From Litorimonas sp046250185 (GTDB lineage Bacteria; Pseudomonadota; Alphaproteobacteria; Caulobacterales; Maricaulaceae): DNA of 64,000 nucleotides. Made by a program: the position numbers and the translations under genes. This document shows positions 1 to 8,632 of the stretch, piece after piece. Within the stretch, counting starts at the first letter, position 1. Each line of letters begins with the position of its first letter. The stretch lies in NCBI RefSeq assembly GCF_046250185.1, contig NZ_CP176469.1, one strand, 5' to 3'. The notes below the pieces were generated by a model. The model made no database searches. It was not told the origin of the DNA and saw only the letters and a program-made list of their open reading frames with translations.

Positions 1-1
1 T

Positions 2-499
2 GTTTGCGGGGCATGTGCGAACTGGGCGACGACAGTTTATCCTGACTTTAAGGCGAAATATGTTGATACAGGCAAAGTTCGCTACGTCTTCCGTCCGTTC
101 CCAACGAGCCCAGCAGAGCTGGCCGATGCGGGTCACATGATCGCCATGTGTGCAGCTGAAGACAAATTCATGCAAAATATCAAGCTGCAGTTTGAGCGTC
201 AGAAACAAATCTTTGAAATGGCCAATCAAGGCAAAGCGCGTGATGCCTATGTCAGCTTGGCCAAAGCGTCTGGCCTGTCAGAAGATGAATTTCTCGCCTG
301 TATGCAAAATCAAGACATTCGCGCGAAATATGACGCGGTTGTCCAAGGCGGTGTTGATGCAGGTGTGTCTGGCACGCCGTCCTTCTTCATCAATGGCGAG
401 AAATCAAAAGTCTTCACGCTAGAGAGCATGGACGAAGTGATCCTTCCGCTATTGGGCGAGGCTGTGCCAGCTAAAGCGCCTGCTGAGCCGACTGAGTAG
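2..499 (+). CDS. DsbA-like thiol:disulfide oxidoreductase (5' end outside window)
   Basis: The reading frame is open from the first base, so the true start and any signal peptide lie upstream. The second to fifth visible residues are Cys-Gly-Ala-Cys, a CxxC redox pair in thioredoxin-fold context. They are followed by a helical region rich in Ala/Lys/Glu and then by SGTPSFFING, whose Thr-Pro is the cis-proline loop typical of DsbA/thioredoxin-4 proteins that introduce disulfides in the periplasm. The C-terminus is a short Ala/Pro/Glu tail. It ends 5 bases before smc, so the two are probably co-transcribed. The family assignment rests on the CxxC plus TP loop; the substrates are unknown. Confidence 0.85.
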   Translation, partial: VCGACANWATTVYPDFKAKYVDTGKVRYVFRPFPTSPAELADAGHMIAMCAAEDKFMQNIKLQFERQKQIFEMANQGKARDAYVSLAKASGLSEDEFLACMQNQDIRAKYDAVVQGGVDAGVSGTPSFFINGEKSKVFTLESMDEVILPLLGEAVPAKAPAEPTE

Positions 500-504
500 C
501 TCTT

Positions 505-3500
505 ATGGGGTCTTTGGCGTTCAATTCTATCACGCTGGCGGGATTTAAATCCTTCGTCGAGCCGACTGAGTTTTTGATCGAATCAGGACTAACAGGGATT
601 GTCGGGCCAAATGGTTGCGGCAAGTCTAACCTACTCGAAGCCATTCGTTGGGTTATGGGTGCTAATTCTGCCAAAGCCATGCGCGGCGCGGCCATGGACG
701 ACGTCATCTTCAATGGCACCAAAACGCGCCCAGGCCGAAATCAAGCCCACGTAATGCTAAGCGTCGACAATTCTGCCCGTATCGCGCCGCCAGCGTTTAA
801 CGATGCTGACACACTCGAAGTCATGCGGGTCATTACGAAGGGCGGCGGCTCTAAATACAAAATCAACGGTCAGACTGTGCGGGCCAAGGATGTGCAGCTA
901 CTATTTGCCGATGCGTCAACAGGGGCGAACTCGCCCGCGTTGGTGCGCCAAGGCCAAATCAGTGAGCTGATCGCGGCAAAGCCGTCCAACCGTCGCCGCA
1001 TTTTGGAAGAAGCCGCAGGCATTTCGGGCCTCCACACGCGCCGTCACGAGGCTGAGCTACGTCTGCGGGCGGCTGAGAATAATCTGGATCGACTGGATGA
1101 TATTATCGGGCAGATCGAAAGCCAGCTACTCTCTCTGCGCCGCCAATCCCGCCAAGCCACACGATACAAGCGCCTCGCAGGTGAGATTAACGAGTATAAA
1201 GCACTGCTATGGCTCAAACGCTGGCAGGCGGCTCTCGACACACTCGCGGGTGCGCAGGACGCATTGAAAGCCTGTGAAGCACAGGTTGCGGACACGGCAA
1301 CAAAAGCGTCAGAACTCACCCGCAAAGCCTCTGAACTCGCTGGCCTCCTTGATCCTAAACGTGAAGAGCAGTTGATTGCTGCGGCATTATTGGCGCGATT
1401 AAATGCAGCTAAGGAAGCACTGGAAGCGGATGAAAACGCGGCCAATACAGAGATCAAAAAACTAGAGCGCCAAATCGACCAACTCGCCGCTGATCTGGAG
1501 CGTGAGAGCGGCATTGTGATGGACAGTGAGGAAGCCCAAGCTCGACTGTCCGAGGAATTTGCCGCCCTGTCAGCGGTTAAAGATACCAGCGCTGCGCTTG
1601 ATGCGGCAGCCGACGCGGCAGCGGAAGCGTTGCAAACCCGCAATGCGTTGGACGAAGATTACAATGCGCTGAACCGTCAAGCGGCGGCACAAACGGCTCG
1701 CACGGACGCCAATGCCCGCGAAGTCAGCCAGTTTGAGCAGCGTCTGTTCCGCCTCAAGAATGAGCGTGAAGAGGCCACATCGCGACTTGATGGTCTGAAC
1801 AAGGATAGCGGGGCAGGGGCGAACCTCTTTGCCGCTGGGGCCAAAGATGCGTTGACCGCCCTCGAAGCGGCTCGTGCGCAAGAACAAACTTTGTCAGCCA
1901 AACGCGCAGAGGCGGAAGACGTCGATCAAGCTGCTCGCGATGCCCTATCAGATGTGCGTCAGTCATTGGGCAAATTATCGGCCGAGAAAACCGCGATTGA
2001 GCGTATTTTGTCGCGCGGGGATCAAGCCGATTGGACACCTGCTTTGGATAGTGTGAAAGCCAAACCTGGCTATGAACAGGCTTTGGCGGCTGTGCTGGGC
2101 GAAGATTTGGACGCTGCTATTGGCACGGATGCTGCCATGGTCTGGAGTGGGGCCGAAATGCCGCAACAGAACTTGCCAAACGGCGTGACGCCTCTCGCCG
2201 ATAAGGTTACTGCGCCAGCAGAATTATCCGCCTGTCTGTCTCAAATCGGTGTTGTCGAAACTGGCGACATTGCTGCACTGGCCAAGCAGTTATCGCCAGG
2301 TCAAAGCCTTGTCACGAAAGACGGTCAAGTCGCACGCTGGGACGGTTTTAATATGGCGGCGGGCGTTGAAACGTCGGCGGCGATGAAGCTGAAACAGCAA
2401 AACCGCCTGACAGAATTGACGGCCGAAATCAAAGAATTTGATGCCAGGCTGGCGACTGCGACGCAAGCGTTTGAGGCGACCCGTATCAAACGCGACGCAG
2501 CGATTACTGCGGCCAAAGAGGCCCGCTCCGCCCTGCCTGATCTTGAACGCCGTGACCGCGCAGCCCAAGCGGCTCTCGCGCAATACGAAACAGATATTGC
2601 CCGCGAAAGTGCGGAGAAGCGCTCGCTGGAAGATCGTATTGCGCGGCTGTCCAAAGAGATTGCTGAACTGGAGGAGCAACTCTCAACGGCGCAAGCTACG
2701 CGGGACGAATTGGCGAAACAGGATGATGTTTCTGCCGAATTGGACGCTTTGTCAGAAAAGCTATCGCAAGCGCGCGATGCCGCAGACGAGGCGAGCGCAC
2801 AATACCGTAGCCTCAAGAATGACGCCGAGGCGCGGGCAGCTCGTTTGAAAGCTGTTGAGACAGAACGTGCGGATTGGGCCAAACGTGCGGCGACTGCGAC
2901 CGAGCGCGTCAATGCGTTAGAGGCGCGATCTGCCGCTGCGACGATGTCCTTGAAAGCTGCGACTGAAGGCCCTGACCAATTTGCAGAACGGCGTGATCGT
3001 TTGTTTGCGGATTTAGCCGCCGCCGAAGCACGTCGCACATCCGCAGCAGATGCCCTCTCGCAGGCTGAGACAGAAGCGTCAGAGGCGCAATACGCCGCTC
3101 GTGAGGCCGAATCAGCGCATGGCGAAGCCCGTGAAGCGCGGGCAGGTGCGGAGGCGCGGCTGAACGCGGCGCAGGAACGAATTGCAGAGACAAAAGCTCG
3201 CATTAACGAAACTCTCAGCTGCGAGCCGTCTGAACTCAAAGCGCATTTGGGTGAGTTGGATGCAGACTCTGGTCTGTCTGAACATGATATTGAGCGCAAG
3301 CTAGAACGCCTGTCACATGAGCGCGAAAAAATGGGTGGCGTGAATTTACGCGCGGACGAAGAAGCCGTTGAGCAGGAAGAACGCCTGACCGCCATGAATG
3401 ATGAACGCCAAGACTTGATCGCTGCGATCGCGCGTCTGCGTGAGGGGATTGATGAGCTAAACACAGAAGGCCGCGAGCGGCTGCTAAAGGCTTTTGATAT

Positions 3501-3957
3501 GGTCAACGGCCATTTCGGGCGCCTCTTCGTGACACTCTTTGGCGGCGGGGAGGCGGCATTGGCCCTGACCGAATCAGATGACCCCTTGGAAGCTGGCCTC
3601 GAAGTCATGGCCCGCCCGCCGGGCAAATCTCTCAAAGCCATGTCGCTCCTGTCGGGCGGTGAGCAAGCGCTGACAGCGACCGCGCTGATCTTTGCGGTGT
3701 TCTTATCCAATCCCGCGCCTGTCTGCGTTTTGGACGAAGTGGATGCGCCGCTGGATGATGCCAATGTGTCCCGCTATTGCGACCTGCTGGAAGAAATGAA
3801 GAAGCAGACAAATACGAAATTCATCGCGATTACGCATAATCCCGTGACTATGTCCCGCATGGACCGCCTCTTTGGTGTGACAATGGCCGAGCAGGGCGTC
3901 TCGCAACTGCTCTCTATCGAACTTGGCCAAGCGGAGAAGCTCGTCGCGGCGGAATAG
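505..3957 (+). CDS. smc: Chromosome segregation protein SMC
   Basis: A 1150-residue SMC ATPase that dimerises through a hinge and, with ScpA/ScpB, loops and compacts DNA during segregation. Walker A is GPNGCGKS at residues 34-41. Residues from about 165 to 500 and 650 to 1000 are Ala/Glu/Arg-rich coiled coil. The hinge lies around 505-640 (GYEQALAAVLGE region). The ABC signature LSGGE is at 1049-1053, Walker B VCVLDE at 1073-1078, and a D-loop follows. Length matches bacterial SMC. The start at ATG 505 sits 5 bases after the DsbA-like stop. A small GC-rich hairpin follows the stop and could end transcription. Confidence 0.97.
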   Translation: MGSLAFNSITLAGFKSFVEPTEFLIESGLTGIVGPNGCGKSNLLEAIRWVMGANSAKAMRGAAMDDVIFNGTKTRPGRNQAHVMLSVDNSARIAPPAFNDADTLEVMRVITKGGGSKYKINGQTVRAKDVQLLFADASTGANSPALVRQGQISELIAAKPSNRRRILEEAAGISGLHTRRHEAELRLRAAENNLDRLDDIIGQIESQLLSLRRQSRQATRYKRLAGEINEYKALLWLKRWQAALDTLAGAQDALKACEAQVADTATKASELTRKASELAGLLDPKREEQLIAAALLARLNAAKEALEADENAANTEIKKLERQIDQLAADLERESGIVMDSEEAQARLSEEFAALSAVKDTSAALDAAADAAAEALQTRNALDEDYNALNRQAAAQTARTDANAREVSQFEQRLFRLKNEREEATSRLDGLNKDSGAGANLFAAGAKDALTALEAARAQEQTLSAKRAEAEDVDQAARDALSDVRQSLGKLSAEKTAIERILSRGDQADWTPALDSVKAKPGYEQALAAVLGEDLDAAIGTDAAMVWSGAEMPQQNLPNGVTPLADKVTAPAELSACLSQIGVVETGDIAALAKQLSPGQSLVTKDGQVARWDGFNMAAGVETSAAMKLKQQNRLTELTAEIKEFDARLATATQAFEATRIKRDAAITAAKEARSALPDLERRDRAAQAALAQYETDIARESAEKRSLEDRIARLSKEIAELEEQLSTAQATRDELAKQDDVSAELDALSEKLSQARDAADEASAQYRSLKNDAEARAARLKAVETERADWAKRAATATERVNALEARSAAATMSLKAATEGPDQFAERRDRLFADLAAAEARRTSAADALSQAETEASEAQYAAREAESAHGEAREARAGAEARLNAAQERIAETKARINETLSCEPSELKAHLGELDADSGLSEHDIERKLERLSHEREKMGGVNLRADEEAVEQEERLTAMNDERQDLIAAIARLREGIDELNTEGRERLLKAFDMVNGHFGRLFVTLFGGGEAALALTESDDPLEAGLEVMARPPGKSLKAMSLLSGGEQALTATALIFAVFLSNPAPVCVLDEVDAPLDDANVSRYCDLLEEMKKQTNTKFIAITHNPVTMSRMDRLFGVTMAEQGVSQLLSIELGQAEKLVAAE

Positions 3958-3963
3958 GCTCGC

Positions 3964-3985
3964 GGTGCAAAAATGCACCCCTTTT
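3964..3985 (+). terminator. Possible intrinsic terminator after smc
   Basis: GGTGCA (3964-3969) pairs with TGCACC (3974-3979) across an AAAA loop, and the sequence CCCTTTT follows. The stem is only six base pairs and the T run is short, so this is a plausible but weak terminator. Confidence 0.5.
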
Positions 3986-4050
3986 GTCGCAGGTCTGATA
4001 AATTATCGAAAATACAAGAGTTTCAGTATGTTAGAGGGTTTGGCGGGCTG

Positions 4051-4079
4051 TTGACTTATGAAGAGCGCTTGGCTAGTTT
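4051..4079 (+). promoter_or_regulatory. Possible promoter for the F0 ATP synthase operon
   Basis: TTGACT (4051-4056), a 17-base spacer and TAGTTT (4074-4079) lie 54 bases before the atpI ATG at 4133. The -35 match is good and the -10 match is poor. This is the only sigma-70-like pair I see in the smc-atpI gap. Confidence 0.3.
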
Positions 4080-4132
4080 CCGCGCGCTTTCAGAGGGCTA
4101 TTTTGGTGCTAGGAAAGACGAAAGTTACACTC

Positions 4133-4507
4133 ATGTCTCAAGACAAAGGACATTCGCCCGACAGCCCATCCTCTCCCGCCACTGACCGTGCAGCGCTCGC
4201 AGCGCTAAAGGCTAAGCTAGACGCTAAGCATCGTGCCAATGAAGAGTTTGAGAGACAGCGGCCAGATGGCAATTCCAATTTGGGCAAAGGGATACGATAT
4301 GCCGGTGAGTTTTCAGCGGCAATTTTAGTTGGGGTGGCTCTGGGGTATTTCGCAGACAAGCTCCTTGGATCGTCTCCTTGGGGACTGTTACTGGGATTAA
4401 TTTTTGGCTTTGCGGCGGGCGTTTTAAATGTTACCCGCGCGGCGAAAGAAGGAATGGACGGGGACTTAGGTCAGGACCTGCCGCTAACAGAAGAAGACGA
4501 CGCATGA
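4133..4507 (+). CDS. atpI: F0F1 ATP synthase assembly protein AtpI
   Basis: A 124-residue protein with a hydrophilic Lys/Glu/Asp-rich N-terminus and two membrane segments (about 58-75 and 82-100), the second containing the glycine-rich pattern LLGLIFGFAAG typical of AtpI. AtpI assists assembly of the c-ring and is the usual first gene of alphaproteobacterial F0 operons. I chose ATG 4133 rather than the longer frame starting at 4058: an AGGAAAG stretch lies upstream at 4111-4117, and the extra residues of the longer frame look unlike the family. Its TGA overlaps the atpB ATG (ATGA, 4504-4507), indicating translational coupling. Confidence 0.85.
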   Translation: MSQDKGHSPDSPSSPATDRAALAALKAKLDAKHRANEEFERQRPDGNSNLGKGIRYAGEFSAAILVGVALGYFADKLLGSSPWGLLLGLIFGFAAGVLNVTRAAKEGMDGDLGQDLPLTEEDDA

Positions 4508-5268
4508 TTGCTGCAGGACTAGATCCGATTTCACAATTCGATCTGCACACATTGGCAGAGTTGAAAGTTGGAAAATTCGACATCAGCTTTACCAATTCGG
4601 CCCTGATGATGGTCGTCACAGTCGCCTGTGTGCTTGTGTGGCTGCTGCTTTCAACCGGCAAGCGCTCGCTGGTGCCGGGTCGCGCGCAATCCGTTGCAGA
4701 AGTCTCCTACGAATTTGTCGCCAATATGATCCGCTCGACAGCGGGCAAGGACGGATTGCGGTTCTTCCCCTTCGTTTTCACGCTCTTTATCTTTATCTTA
4801 TTCGGCAATCTGCTCGGCATGATCCCGTTCTTCTTCACAATAACGAGCCATGTTATTGTGACAGTGGTTTTGGCGTTGATGGTCTGGTTCCTTGTGATTG
4901 GCTACGGCATTTACAAAAACGGCTTCGGCTTTCTCAAATTGTTCTGGCCATCAGGCGTGCCATTTATCTTAAAAGCTCTCTTGGTCATGCCGATCGAGAT
5001 TGTGTCCTTTATCTCTCGCCCAATCAGTCATTCTATTCGTCTTTGGGCGAATATGTTCGCGGGTCATATCCTGCTCAAGCTTTTTGCGGGTTTCGCGGTT
5101 GCGATGTTCGCCGCATCTGGAATCATGACGACACTCGGCGCGGTTGTCCCTTACGCACTGGTGCTAGCGCTTGTGCCCCTCGAATTTCTGGTGGCCTTCG
5201 TTCAGGCTTATGTTTTTGCCCTACTGACTTGCGTTTATCTGTCAGATGCGCTTCATCCAGGCCACTAA
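4504..5268 (+). CDS. atpB: F0F1 ATP synthase subunit a
   Basis: A 254-residue polytopic membrane protein forming the stator half-channels that pass protons to the c-ring. The diagnostic motif SIRLWANMFAGH contains the essential arginine (Arg179 here, equivalent to E. coli aR210). The C-terminal helix with FLVAFVQAYVFALLT carries the conserved Gln used in the exit channel. The start at ATG 4504 overlaps the atpI stop; longer in-frame starts lie inside atpI. It is followed 48 bases later by atpE. Confidence 0.97.
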   Translation: MIAAGLDPISQFDLHTLAELKVGKFDISFTNSALMMVVTVACVLVWLLLSTGKRSLVPGRAQSVAEVSYEFVANMIRSTAGKDGLRFFPFVFTLFIFILFGNLLGMIPFFFTITSHVIVTVVLALMVWFLVIGYGIYKNGFGFLKLFWPSGVPFILKALLVMPIEIVSFISRPISHSIRLWANMFAGHILLKLFAGFAVAMFAASGIMTTLGAVVPYALVLALVPLEFLVAFVQAYVFALLTCVYLSDALHPGH

Positions 5269-5316
5269 GAATAAAATAGAATACTGCAAAATAAACCCAT
5301 TCACAGGAGAATTAAA

Positions 5317-5544
5317 ATGGAAGCAGAAGCAGCAAAGTATATCGGTGCAGGTTTGGCCTGTTTGGGTATGGCAGGTGCCGGTATCGGTGTGGGTAACCTT
5401 TTCGGTCAGTTCCTGTCAGGCGCTCTCCGTAACCCATCCGCCTCACAAGGCCAGTTCGCCAACCTGATCTTCGGCTTCGCCGTGACAGAAGCCCTGGGCA
5501 TCTTCTCATTCGCGGTCGCTCTGATCCTACTCTTCGTTAAATAG
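5317..5544 (+). CDS. atpE: F0F1 ATP synthase subunit c
   Basis: A 75-residue hairpin of two membrane helices that oligomerises into the rotor ring. Helix 1 has the glycine-packing motif GAGIGVG (20-26), the polar loop has ARNPS-like residues (RNPS, 38-41), and helix 2 carries the ion-binding acid Glu58 in FAVTEALGIF. No Gln/Ser/Thr signature of a sodium-binding c subunit is evident, so it is probably proton-driven. A strong ribosome binding site AGGAGA (5305-5310) lies six bases before the ATG, suiting the high copy number needed for the ring. Confidence 0.98.
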   Translation: MEAEAAKYIGAGLACLGMAGAGIGVGNLFGQFLSGALRNPSASQGQFANLIFGFAVTEALGIFSFAVALILLFVK

Positions 5545-5565
5545 GGCCAAAATTAAGGCATAGCC

Positions 5566-6120
5566 ATGTTAAGTGCAATAAAGGCCAATATCCTGATGGC
5601 GGCTGCAGCGAAACCTGCAGCCAACGCCAGTGATGCAGCGGAAAAAGCTTTTCCGCCGCTTGACCCTGCGACATTCCCATCTCAAATATTTTGGCTGCTC
5701 CTGAGCTTTTTCGTTCTCTACTTCCTCTTGTCCAAAATCTTCCTTCCGAGGATTGGCGAGACGTTGGAGGAGCGTAGCTCTCGCATTGCAGATGATCTGG
5801 ACGCCGCTTCACGTATGCAGCGTGAGGCTGAAGAAGCCGAGAAAGCTTATAAGCAGGCACTCTCGGACGCGCGGGCGAAGGCTAGCAATGTTGCTGAGAC
5901 AACGCGTCAATCCGTTGATGCCGAGTTAGAGGCCGAGCTAGCCGAAGCGGATGCTGAGGCAGCAGCACATGCTGCTGTAGCTGAATCCCGTATTCGCGAT
6001 GTTCGCAAGGCAGCGCTGGCGAATATTGAAGTTGTGGCGGCAGATGCGGCGCAAGCGACGATTGAAGCTCTGACAGGCAAAAAAGTGACTACGGCGAAAG
6101 CCAAAGCCGCGTTGAACTAG
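5566..6120 (+). CDS. atpF': F0F1 ATP synthase subunit b' (b-prime)
   Basis: A 184-residue peripheral-stalk subunit. A short Ala-rich N-terminus precedes one membrane helix (about 40-60, starting FPSQIFWLLLSF, the usual b' signature), then PRIGETLEERSSRI and a long Ala/Glu/Arg coiled coil. Photosynthetic bacteria and alphaproteobacteria carry paired b and b' genes that form a heterodimeric stalk, and atpF follows 11 bases later. The assignment as b' rather than b rests on gene order and the N-terminal motif. Confidence 0.93.
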   Translation: MLSAIKANILMAAAAKPAANASDAAEKAFPPLDPATFPSQIFWLLLSFFVLYFLLSKIFLPRIGETLEERSSRIADDLDAASRMQREAEEAEKAYKQALSDARAKASNVAETTRQSVDAELEAELAEADAEAAAHAAVAESRIRDVRKAALANIEVVAADAAQATIEALTGKKVTTAKAKAALN

Positions 6121-6131
6121 GGACAGACACA

Positions 6132-6632
6132 ATGTATTTTGATTTTGATCCTGGCGGCGCAACAGTTTGGGTTTTCCTTGCAGTCGTTATTTTTCTTGTC
6201 GCACTCCTCTATTTTGGAATTCACAAAAAAATCGCAAGCGCACTCGATGCGCGGGCTGATAAAATCCGCGAAGAATTAGACGAAGCGCGCCGTTTGCGTG
6301 AAGAAGCGCAGACTTTGCTCGCCAGCTATCAGCGGCAGCAAAAAGAGGCGGAAGACCAAGCGGAAGCGATTGTGAAGCAAGCGCGTCATGATGCCGAAAT
6401 CATGGCTGTGCAGGCTCGTAAAGACCTTGCAGAACGTCTGGAGCGTCGCACAGCGCAAGCTGAAGCCAAGATCGCCAATGCTGAGGCACAAGCCATGGCC
6501 GAAGTGAAATCTCGCGCAGCAGACATGGCGGTGAACGCCGCGGAGAAAATTCTGCGTTCCGACCTGACGTCGGCGGATCAAACAAAGTTGTTCAAAGATG
6601 GTTTGGCACAAATGGGTAAAACACTCAGCTAG
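6132..6632 (+). CDS. atpF: F0F1 ATP synthase subunit b
   Basis: A 166-residue peripheral-stalk subunit with an N-terminal membrane helix (about 11-29), then a conserved R-A-D-K-I-R-E-E-L segment and a continuous charged coiled coil to the end. It pairs with b' from the preceding gene and links F0 to the delta subunit of F1. It is the last gene of the operon: a strong terminator follows 30 bases after the stop, and no F1 genes follow. F1 genes at a separate locus is the known arrangement in alphaproteobacteria. Confidence 0.95.
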   Translation: MYFDFDPGGATVWVFLAVVIFLVALLYFGIHKKIASALDARADKIREELDEARRLREEAQTLLASYQRQQKEAEDQAEAIVKQARHDAEIMAVQARKDLAERLERRTAQAEAKIANAEAQAMAEVKSRAADMAVNAAEKILRSDLTSADQTKLFKDGLAQMGKTLS

Positions 6633-6662
6633 GCTAACGGTTTGCCACCCACCCGAATAATG

Positions 6663-6695
6663 CACCTCGATATGCGAATATCGGGGTGTTTTTTT
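6663..6695 (+). terminator. Intrinsic terminator of the F0 operon
   Basis: CACCTCGATAT (6663-6673) pairs with ATATCGGGGTG (6678-6688) over a GCGA loop, with one G-T pair, and seven T residues follow immediately. Confidence 0.92.
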
Positions 6696-6700
6696 ATGGA

Positions 6701-7300
6701 CTATTTGCGGTAGGCGCGTTTGATGCGGACGGGCTGCACTAGCATCTGATTGCGAGTTACGGCGTCATCAGACGCCTCTGCTGTCTCCTGGCTCTGGATT
6801 TTGACGACCGTGTCCATACCGCTGACGATTCGGCCAAAGCTAGCATAGCCCTCGCCGTCCGGATTGCGCTCCCCGCCGTAATCGAGAAAATTATTGTCGC
6901 CGATATTGATGAAGAAATAGGCCGCAGAGCCTGTGCCAGGTTCGTCCCGCGCGATTGACACGCTGCCCGCGCTGTTAAGCAATCCTGTCTCGCTCGTACG
7001 TTCATGGGCGATAGAGGAGGTGACTTTCTGCATATCCAACCGCCCGCCTTGGATCAGGGACATGCCCATGCCGCGTGGATCGTTCTCGGCGTTCACAACG
7101 CGGTAAAAGCCTTCATTATCATATAGGCCTTCATCAACGTAATAGAGGAAATCTGCCGCAGAGATCGGAGCCTTATCCTGATAGACTTCGATCTCAATCT
7201 GCCCAAGATCCGTCTCAAATATCACATTGGGGCGCTTATCCGCGCAAGCTGACAGTGTGATGATCGCGGAGAGGAGGGCAGGGGTGATGAGGTTTTTCAT
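6701..7300 (-). CDS. Peptidyl-prolyl cis-trans isomerase lipoprotein (cyclophilin)
   Basis: A 199-residue protein with a signal peptide and lipobox LSAC (Cys19), so it is probably anchored at the periplasmic side of a membrane. The rest is a cyclophilin domain: it opens with the strand pattern TDLGQIEIEVYQDKAPI, EGFYRVV supplies the catalytic-site Phe/Arg, and the SAAYFFINIGDNNFLDYG stretch is the conserved core. Cyclophilins isomerise Xaa-Pro bonds during folding. It is convergent with the F0 operon and lies downstream of rplS on the same strand, separated from it by a terminator. Confidence 0.9.
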   Translation of the reverse strand: MKNLITPALLSAIITLSACADKRPNVIFETDLGQIEIEVYQDKAPISAADFLYYVDEGLYDNEGFYRVVNAENDPRGMGMSLIQGGRLDMQKVTSSIAHERTSETGLLNSAGSVSIARDEPGTGSAAYFFINIGDNNFLDYGGERNPDGEGYASFGRIVSGMDTVVKIQSQETAEASDDAVTRNQMLVQPVRIKRAYRK

Positions 7301-7357
7301 AACGTCAATCTGCGCAGCCTCAAGGGGAAGTCAAGCTTGGGATTGAATGTCCCATAG

Positions 7358-7408
7358 AAAAAGCCGCCTTATGCCAAAAGCGCGAACGCAGGACATAAGA
7401 CGGCTTTA
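7358..7408 (-). terminator. Intrinsic terminator after rplS
   Basis: Read on the minus strand, AAAGCCGTCTTATG pairs with CATAAGGCGGCTTTT (arms at 7359-7373 and 7394-7407, one mismatch) and a T-rich tract follows. It separates rplS from the cyclophilin gene. Confidence 0.82.
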
Positions 7409-7431
7409 AAATTCAAATGCGCGCGAGGCGC

Positions 7432-7827
7432 TTATTTTTTGACAGCGCGTCCTTTGGACATGCCGCGACCTGTTGTGCGCTCGACGATACGCGCAGACTT
7501 ACCACGACGATCGCGAAGATAGTAGAGCTTCGCACGACGCACTTTACCGCGACGCTTGACTTCGATTTCCTCAACGAGTGGGGAGAAAAGTGGGAAGACG
7601 CGCTCGACACCTTCGCCGTAGCTGATCTTACGAACGGTGAAGCTCTCGGCTAGGCCAGCGCCTGAACGTGCGATACAAACGCCTTCAAAGGCCTGCAGAC
7701 GTGTGCGTGTGCCTTCCGTAATCCGAACTTGAACGACTAGCGTGTCGCCAGCTGAGAAATCAGGAATTTGCTTGGTTTCCAGAAGGCGGGCTTCTTCGGC
7801 TTTATTCAGTTTTTCAATCACGTTCAT
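7432..7827 (-). CDS. rplS: 50S ribosomal protein L19
   Basis: A 131-residue L19 that sits at the 30S-50S interface. Recognisable segments are FSAGDTLVVQVRI, FEGVCIARSGAGL, VERVFPLFSPLVEEIEV, RRGKVRRAKLYYLRDR and a basic C-terminus. I chose ATG 7827 (MNVIEKL) over ATG 7839 because GGAGA lies six bases before it on the minus strand. The start lies inside the end of trmD (14-base overlap), so the two are translationally coupled. A strong terminator follows. Confidence 0.96.
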   Translation of the reverse strand: MNVIEKLNKAEEARLLETKQIPDFSAGDTLVVQVRITEGTRTRLQAFEGVCIARSGAGLAESFTVRKISYGEGVERVFPLFSPLVEEIEVKRRGKVRRAKLYYLRDRRGKSARIVERTTGRGMSKGRAVKK

Positions 7828-8545
7828 GATCGTCTCCATGTTCTGACGTGTCGATCAAATCCGGCCGACGCGCCTTGGTAATCTCTATTTGTTGCTTGCG
7901 CCGCCACTCTGCGATCTTTTTATGATCACCCGATAACAGCACATCCGGAATAGTCCGGCCTTCAAACTCTCTTGGCTTGGTATAGAGCGGATACTCCAAC
8001 AAACCGTCTTCAAAACTCTCTTCCGTGGTGCTGTCCAAATCTCCCAGAACCCCCGGGAGCAAACGCACACACGCTTCGATCATGGCTTGGGCTGCTACTT
8101 CACCGCCTGCGAGAACGAAGTCACCGATGGAAATTTCTTCCATTTGGCGGGCTTCGATCACCCTTTGGTCAAGCCCTTCAAACCGTCCACAAAACACAAT
8201 AAGACCCGGTCCCTTGGCAAGCGCCTTAACGCGATATTGCGTCAATGGCTTACCCCGGGGGGTCAGATATATCAGTGGGCGACTATCCGATGCAGTTGCC
8301 ACGCTATCGATAGCTTTTGCCGCCACGTCTGGTTTTAACACCATGCCAGGGCCGCCACCCGCAGGTGTGCTATCGACAGTTCGGTGCCTATTAACGGAAA
8401 AATCTCGAATGTCCACAGTCTCTAGCTGCCAAATACCGCTTTTTTCAGCCCCGCCAATGATAGACGCGCCCAGGACACCCGGGAAGGCATCGGGAAAGAG
8501 CGTCAATACGCTCGCTTTCCATGGATTTTCGGATGAATTCGTCAT
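7814..8545 (-). CDS. trmD: tRNA (guanine37-N1)-methyltransferase
   Basis: A 243-residue SPOUT methyltransferase that makes m1G37 in tRNAs reading CNN codons and so prevents +1 frameshifting. The trefoil-knot SAM site is visible as LTPRGKPL, CGRFEGLDQRV and SIGDFVLAGGE, and TPAGGGPGMV lies in the substrate-binding region. It precedes rplS with a 14-base overlap. The usual upstream partners rpsP and rimM are absent: the next gene is divergent across an 87-base gap. Confidence 0.97.
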   Translation of the reverse strand: MTNSSENPWKASVLTLFPDAFPGVLGASIIGGAEKSGIWQLETVDIRDFSVNRHRTVDSTPAGGGPGMVLKPDVAAKAIDSVATASDSRPLIYLTPRGKPLTQYRVKALAKGPGLIVFCGRFEGLDQRVIEARQMEEISIGDFVLAGGEVAAQAMIEACVRLLPGVLGDLDSTTEESFEDGLLEYPLYTKPREFEGRTIPDVLLSGDHKKIAEWRRKQQIEITKARRPDLIDTSEHGDDHERD

Positions 8546-8632
8546 GAGGCGGCTCTTACAGCCTTCCCTGCGACTTGACCAGAGCGCGCTATGGTTAACG
8601 CGGCGTAAACGCTTTGGGGGCAGTCTGCGGCT

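Noticed and set aside
2325..3764. 479-residue open frame on the minus strand within smc
   Set aside because: Ser/Arg/Ala-rich composition is the antisense shadow of an Ala/Glu-rich coiled coil; smc on the plus strand is certain.
4638..5279. 213-residue plus-strand frame within atpB
   Set aside because: Out-of-frame shadow of subunit a, with no homology-like pattern.
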